A stretch of 8,881 nucleotides of DNA from IDS-8 sp965651325 (GTDB lineage: Bacteria > Pseudomonadota > Gammaproteobacteria > Steroidobacterales > Woeseiaceae). A program made the translations under genes and the position numbers. The notes under the pieces are model-generated. The model was given only the letters and a program-made list of their open reading frames with translations. It was not told the DNA's origin and searched no databases. How positions within the stretch are numbered: position 1 is the first letter of the stretch; every line of letters begins with the position of its first letter. The stretch is from NCBI GenBank assembly GCA_965651325.1, contig CBFGSB010000129.1, forward strand, positions 1-8,881, written 5' to 3'. Positions 6,372 to 8,881 of this stretch are shown here, piece after piece.

Positions 6372-8174
6372 CTAGGCAACAGGTAAAAAAGGAGTCCACA
6401 GGATCTCGCTCCTCGACGAGGGCGAGCACACCGCGCTGCTGGCCGCGCGGGCAGGTGAAGCGGCGGTTCCTGGACGGCTGCGCGCAGCGGCGCCGGCAGC
6501 GTGCTGCACGGCAGCCGCCTGCGGCACCGGGAATGCCGTGCAGGCGCCGGTGGAGGCCGAGCTCACGCCGGCGGCGAATTTCGCCAGCGCGCCGCTGGTT
6601 TCCGCCGCGCGCGGCGCGCGCCAGGAGTCTACGCGCGAATCGAGGTCGGCATCCGTCGAGACGGTGCGGGCATCGACGTCGATGACGATGCGATCGCCGT
6701 CGCGGAGCTTCCCGATCGGGCCGCCCAGCGCGGCTTCGGGACAGATGTGGCCGATCATGAAGCCGTGCGTCGCACCGGAGAAGCGGCCGTCGGTGATCAG
6801 CGCGATCTCGGACCCGAGTCCCTGCCCGATCAGCGCGGCGGTCACCGCGAGCATCTCGCGCATGCCGGGCCCGCCGACCGGGCCTTCGCCGCGGATCACG
6901 ACCACGTCGCCGGCGACGATCCGGCGCGCCTGCGCCGCCTCAAAGCACTCGTCCTCGGAGTCGAACACGCGCGCCGTGCCTTCGAAGCGCAGCGCGTTGT
7001 GCCCCGCGAGCTTCACCACGCAACCTTCCGGCGCGAGGTTGCCGTACAGGATGCCGAAGCCGCCGCGCGCCTTCAGCGGTGCGTCGGTCGAGAGAATGAC
7101 CTTCTGCCCGTCCGTTTCCTGTGCGCTTTCGATCTCGGCGAACAGCGACTCTCCACTGACCGTGTCGATCTCGTGCAGCATCCCGGCAGCGCGCAGGCGC
7201 GCACCCAGGAGCCGTGATCCGCCGGCGGCGTACATGTCCGGAGCCATGTAGCGGCCACCGGGCTTGAGATCGGCGATGACCGGGGTCTCGCGGCTGATGG
7301 CATCGAATTCGTCGAGGGTGAAATCGACGCCGGCCTCGCGTGCGATCGCGAGCAGGTGCAGGATCGCGTTGGTGGAGCCGGCGGTCGCGGTCACCGCCAC
7401 GGCGGCGTTGCGGATCGATTCCTGCGTGACGAAGCTGCGCGCGCTGCGCCCTGCGCGCACGAGCTCCATGACGAGCGTGCCGCAGCGGCGCGCCGCCTCC
7501 AGCTTGCCGGGATCGGGTGCCGGGATGTCGTTCAGGCCCATCGGGGCGAGGCCCAAGAAAGTCGTCGCCAGCGCCATCGTGTTCGCCGTGAACTGGCCGC
7601 CGCAGGCGCCGGCCCCGGGGCAGGCCGTTTTCTCGATCGCGGCAAGCTCGCTGTCGTCGATGCTGCCGGCGGCATGCGCGCCCACGGCTTCGAACACGTC
7701 CTGGATGGTCGTGTCCCGGTCCTTGTGGCAACCCGGCAGGATGCTGCCGCCGTACAGCATCAGGCCGGGCAGGTCGAGCCGCGCCAACGCCATCGCTGCC
7801 GCGGGGATGGTCTTGTCGCAGCCGCACAGCACCACGAGGCCGTCGAGGCAGTGACCCCGAACGGCGAGCTCGATCGAATCGGCGATCAGCTCGCGCGACG
7901 CCAGCGAGGCGCGCATTCCCGACGTCCCCATCGCGATCCCGTCAGTGACGGCGATGGTGTTGAACTCGACCGGCGTGCCGCCGGCGGCAATGATGCCGGC
8001 GCGCACCTCCTGCGCCAGCTCGCGCAGGTTCATGTTGCAGGGCGATACGTCGGACCAGCTATGCGCGACCGCGATCAGGGGTTTCGCGATAGCGGCGTCG
8101 TCGAGACCGGTGGCGCGCAGCATGGCGCGGGCAGGGGCACGGGCGGGTCCGGATTTGATGGCGTCACTTTCCAC
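6372..8174 (-). CDS. ilvD: Dihydroxy-acid dehydratase with unusual C-terminal extension
   Basis: IlvD dehydrates the dihydroxy acids to 2-ketoisovalerate and 2-keto-3-methylvalerate using an Fe-S cluster and Mg2+. The expected cluster cysteines are Cys46 (SPCNMNL), Cys119 (CGCDKTIPA, with the metal-site Lys121) and Cys191 (GAGACGGQFTANTM). GNLAPEGCVVK (378-388), GEGPVGGPGMREML (429-442) and TDGRFSGATHGFMIGH (461-476) are family signatures. The core resembles the short type (about 560 residues) and not the 616-residue E. coli type. The normal ending LAKFAAGVSSASTGA occurs at 530-544 but is followed by 56 unexpected residues, Ala/Ser/Pro-rich, with 16 A/T-ended codons and a late TTA. I chose GTG 8174 because VESDAIKSGPARAPARAMLR matches the family N-terminus and an AAGGA lies 6 nt upstream. 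The frame stays open to 8417, but that would run through the leader and terminator. It is the first structural gene after the attenuator. Confidence 0.95.
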   Translation of the reverse strand: MESDAIKSGPARAPARAMLRATGLDDAAIAKPLIAVAHSWSDVSPCNMNLRELAQEVRAGIIAAGGTPVEFNTIAVTDGIAMGTSGMRASLASRELIADSIELAVRGHCLDGLVVLCGCDKTIPAAAMALARLDLPGLMLYGGSILPGCHKDRDTTIQDVFEAVGAHAAGSIDDSELAAIEKTACPGAGACGGQFTANTMALATTFLGLAPMGLNDIPAPDPGKLEAARRCGTLVMELVRAGRSARSFVTQESIRNAAVAVTATAGSTNAILHLLAIAREAGVDFTLDEFDAISRETPVIADLKPGGRYMAPDMYAAGGSRLLGARLRAAGMLHEIDTVSGESLFAEIESAQETDGQKVILSTDAPLKARGGFGILYGNLAPEGCVVKLAGHNALRFEGTARVFDSEDECFEAAQARRIVAGDVVVIRGEGPVGGPGMREMLAVTAALIGQGLGSEIALITDGRFSGATHGFMIGHICPEAALGGPIGKLRDGDRIVIDVDARTVSTDADLDSRVDSWRAPRAAETSGALAKFAAGVSSASTGACTAFPVPQAAAVQHAAGAAARSRPGTAASPARAASSAVCSPSSRSEILWTPFLPVA

Positions 8175-8180
8175 GATTTT

Positions 8181-8185
8181 TCCTT
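8181..8185 (-). promoter_or_regulatory. Shine-Dalgarno of ilvD
   Basis: The minus strand reads AAGGA here, 6 nt before the GTG at 8174, in an A-rich context (AGAAAAGGAAAAATC). It is the only good ribosome binding site in this part of the frame. It decides the GTG start over upstream in-frame starts that lie inside the attenuator. The A-rich setting, unlike the GC-rich surroundings, should keep the site unpaired. Confidence 0.8.
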
Positions 8186-8237
8186 TTCTGGTCGCGGATA
8201 CGGCGCTGCCCGGACTTTTCGCTCGCCCTGAACGCAA

Positions 8238-8271
8238 GAAACCCCGCACTGGTTGCCCGGTGCGGGGTTTC
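8238..8271 (-). terminator. Attenuator terminator hairpin before ilvD
   Basis: The arms 8260-8271 and 8238-8249 form a perfect 12-bp stem (minus strand GAAACCCCGCAC / GTGCGGGGTTTC) around a 10-nt loop. On the minus strand the 3' arm runs into TTTCTTGCGTT, a U-rich though interrupted tail. In the plus direction the following bases are CGGAGCC, so the hairpin works best as a minus-strand terminator. It lies 30 nt after the leader peptide stop and 63 nt before ilvD. With the branched-chain leader peptide upstream this is the expected place for a transcription attenuator. When charged Leu, Val and Ile tRNAs are plentiful it should form and stop RNA polymerase before the structural genes. Confidence 0.9.
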
Positions 8272-8321
8272 GGAGCCTTAGGGTTTCGCTGAAGTCTGGG
8301 CCTAAGTCGCCGTTCCGCACC
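8259..8321 (-). promoter_or_regulatory. Antiterminator, alternative pairing to the attenuator
   Basis: GGTGCGG at 8315-8321, within the last leader codons, is exactly complementary to CCGCACC at 8259-8265, the loop-proximal part of the terminator 5' arm. An inner helix, CTTAGG (8301-8306) with CCTAAG (8277-8282), can stack below it. Its 5' strand contains the leader TAG stop codon. The 7-bp outer helix and the terminator stem exclude each other. A ribosome stalled in the Leu/Val codons would leave GGTGCGG free to form the antiterminator. A ribosome that reaches the stop codon would cover it and allow termination. I see no strong competing upstream 1:2 hairpin. Pairings were found by eye, not by energy calculation. 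Confidence 0.7.
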
Positions 8322-8427
8322 TATGTCGGCTAATAAGTACGAGTACGAGGACGAGGCCCGACGCGAGATCGACCGACGGCAGGGCGCCGGTGTCGAAGGT
8401 CTTCGCGATGGGTCCAAACTTCAGCAT
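8302..8427 (-). CDS. ilvL: Branched-chain amino acid operon leader peptide
   Basis: This is a 41-codon regulatory leader peptide whose translation senses the charging of branched-chain tRNAs. Codons 25-32 (8332-8355) read Leu-Val-Leu-Val-Leu-Val-Leu-Ile, encoded CTC GTC CTC GTA CTC GTA CTT ATT. That is eight branched-chain residues without a break, and Leu, Val and Ile are all products of the operon downstream. The peptide ends SRHRCGTAT and stops at TAG 8302, inside the antiterminator. I chose ATG 8427. The same frame extends to a GTG at 8496 and an ATG at 8466, but both lie upstream of or within the predicted promoter. No other ATG or GTG lies in frame downstream. There is no Shine-Dalgarno, and the predicted transcription start falls on the ATG itself, suggesting leaderless initiation. 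The roughly 24 codons before the control run are longer than in many leader peptides. The gene symbol follows the E. coli naming by role, not by sequence similarity. Confidence 0.85.
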   Translation of the reverse strand: MLKFGPIAKTFDTGALPSVDLASGLVLVLVLISRHRCGTAT

Positions 8428-8433
8428 GGCCCG

Positions 8434-8462
8434 ATAGTCGCGGCAGCGCGGAACGATGTCAA
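8434..8462 (-). promoter_or_regulatory. Predicted sigma70-type promoter of the ilv-leu operon
   Basis: The minus strand has a perfect -35 box TTGACA at 8457-8462, a 17-nt spacer and a -10 box GACTAT at 8434-8439. The -10 box matches the consensus at 3 of 6 positions, including the key A2 and T6. Seven A residues (8466-8472) just upstream of the -35 may act as a short UP element. With the usual 6-nt discriminator the transcription start would be 8427, the A of the leader ATG. The promoter lies in the gap after the peroxiredoxin gene, where an operon promoter is expected. The weak -10 box is the main uncertainty. Confidence 0.75.
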
Positions 8463-8514
8463 CCATTTTTTTCCAGAACTTTGCGGCAGGACTCACGCGT
8501 CCCGTCGCATTCCG

Positions 8515-8881
8515 TCAGCCAGGCTGCGACACGTAGCGAATGTAGGGCGTCGGCGATTCCCAGCCGCCCGGGTACTTTTCCTTCGCTTCCGCGTCGGAGA
8601 CGGAGGGCGCGATGATCACCTCGTCACCCGGGTTCCAGTTTGCCGGCGTCGCGACCTTGCTCGCAGCCGTGAGCTGCACGGAGTCGAGCAGCCGCAGGAT
8701 TTCGAGGAAGTTCCGCCCCGAGCTCATCGGGTAAATGAGCATTGCCTTGATCCGCTTGTCGGGCCCGATCAGGAACACCGACCGCACGGTGGCGTTATCC
8801 GCGGGAGTGCGCCCGGCTGCAGTGTTGCCGGAGTCGTCCGGCAGCATGTCGTAGAGCTTGGCAACGTTCAGCTCCGGGTCG
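8515..8881 (-). CDS. 1-Cys peroxiredoxin, Prx6-type (partial, 5' end outside window)
   Basis: Peroxiredoxins of this group reduce hydrogen peroxide and organic hydroperoxides through a single peroxidatic cysteine. Only the last 121 residues are visible. The frame enters at the window edge as DPELNVAKLYDMLPDD and ends at TGA 8515. The visible part matches the C-terminal half of Prx6-like proteins: NATVRSVFLIGPDKRIKAML, YPMSSGRNFLEILRLLDSVQLT, KVATPANWNPGDEVIIAP and a PYIR-Y ending. The N-terminal thioredoxin-fold half with the PVCTTE active site is off the window, so the catalytic cysteine cannot be checked. An ATG at 8847 exists but is internal, since the homology continues upstream of it. 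It is co-directional with the ilv operon but unrelated in function. I see no convincing terminator in the 87 nt between it and the leader peptide, only a weak 4-5 bp GGGAC/GTCCT hairpin without a U tract. Confidence 0.93.
   Translation of the reverse strand, partial: DPELNVAKLYDMLPDDSGNTAAGRTPADNATVRSVFLIGPDKRIKAMLIYPMSSGRNFLEILRLLDSVQLTAASKVATPANWNPGDEVIIAPSVSDAEAKEKYPGGWESPTPYIRYVSQPG

Noticed and set aside
81..6386. Very long plus-strand open frames (for example 81-1790, 1706-3733, 4821-6386) opposite leuC to ilvC.
   Set aside because: They are antisense to well-identified genes, are rich in Arg, Ala and His, and show no family motifs. Long antisense frames are expected in high-GC coding DNA.
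8238..8271. The hairpin read as a plus-strand terminator.
   Set aside because: No plus-strand gene ends here and the plus-direction tail (CGGAGCC) lacks a U tract. The minus-strand leader context explains it.
6372..8417. A 681-residue version of IlvD starting at 8417.
   Set aside because: Its extra N-terminus is the out-of-frame translation of the leader peptide, antiterminator and terminator. The family N-terminus and a good Shine-Dalgarno support GTG 8174.
8238..8427. A leucine T-box or other riboswitch in the leader.
   Set aside because: The region has a translated leader with a branched-chain codon run. I see no T-box sequence or specifier architecture, and the organism type does not suggest one.
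8302..8496. A 64-codon leader peptide starting at GTG 8496.
   Set aside because: That start lies upstream of the predicted -35 box, so the main transcript would not contain it. ATG 8427 fits the promoter. The long form remains possible only on a readthrough transcript.

Overview
This window is one end of a large branched-chain amino acid (BCAA) biosynthesis operon from a high-GC proteobacterium. Every gene I can support is on the minus strand, so the biological order runs from high to low coordinates. The acetohydroxyacid synthase belongs to the IlvG/IlvM (AHAS II) type. The control region is a classical leader-peptide attenuator. Both suggest a gammaproteobacterium outside the enterics, perhaps near the Xanthomonadales or Nevskiales. 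That placement is inference, not a sequence match.

Layout, in transcription order: the 3' part of a 1-Cys (Prx6-type) peroxiredoxin gene (8881-8515); a sigma70-like promoter (8462-8434); a 41-codon leader peptide with an uninterrupted Leu-Val-Leu-Val-Leu-Val-Leu-Ile run (8427-8302); an antiterminator and a 12-bp terminator hairpin (8321-8238); then ilvD (8174-6372), ilvC (6350-5298), ilvG (5258-3546), ilvM (3549-3217), leuA (3220-1655), ilvE (1658-702) and the first 230 codons of leuC (692 to beyond position 1). No stretch over 300 bases lacks a gene.

The genes form one pathway unit. IlvGM makes acetolactate or acetohydroxybutyrate, IlvC reduces and isomerises it, and IlvD dehydrates it to the 2-keto acids. 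IlvE transaminates these to valine and isoleucine, and also makes leucine. LeuA draws 2-ketoisovalerate into the leucine branch and LeuC continues it. leuD and leuB would be expected beyond position 1. Threonine deaminase (ilvA) is not present. The junctions ilvG-ilvM, ilvM-leuA and leuA-ilvE are all 4-nt NTGA overlaps, which suggests tight translational coupling.

The most interesting region is the leader. The best promoter places the predicted transcription start on the A of the leader peptide ATG, so the leader peptide may be translated from a leaderless mRNA. Its control codons are written as a tandem CTCGTN hexamer repeat. A second oddity is a roughly 55-residue, low-complexity C-terminal extension on IlvD. 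I see no mobile element, CRISPR array, tRNA or rRNA. The individual enzymes are ordinary; I find no wholly new system.
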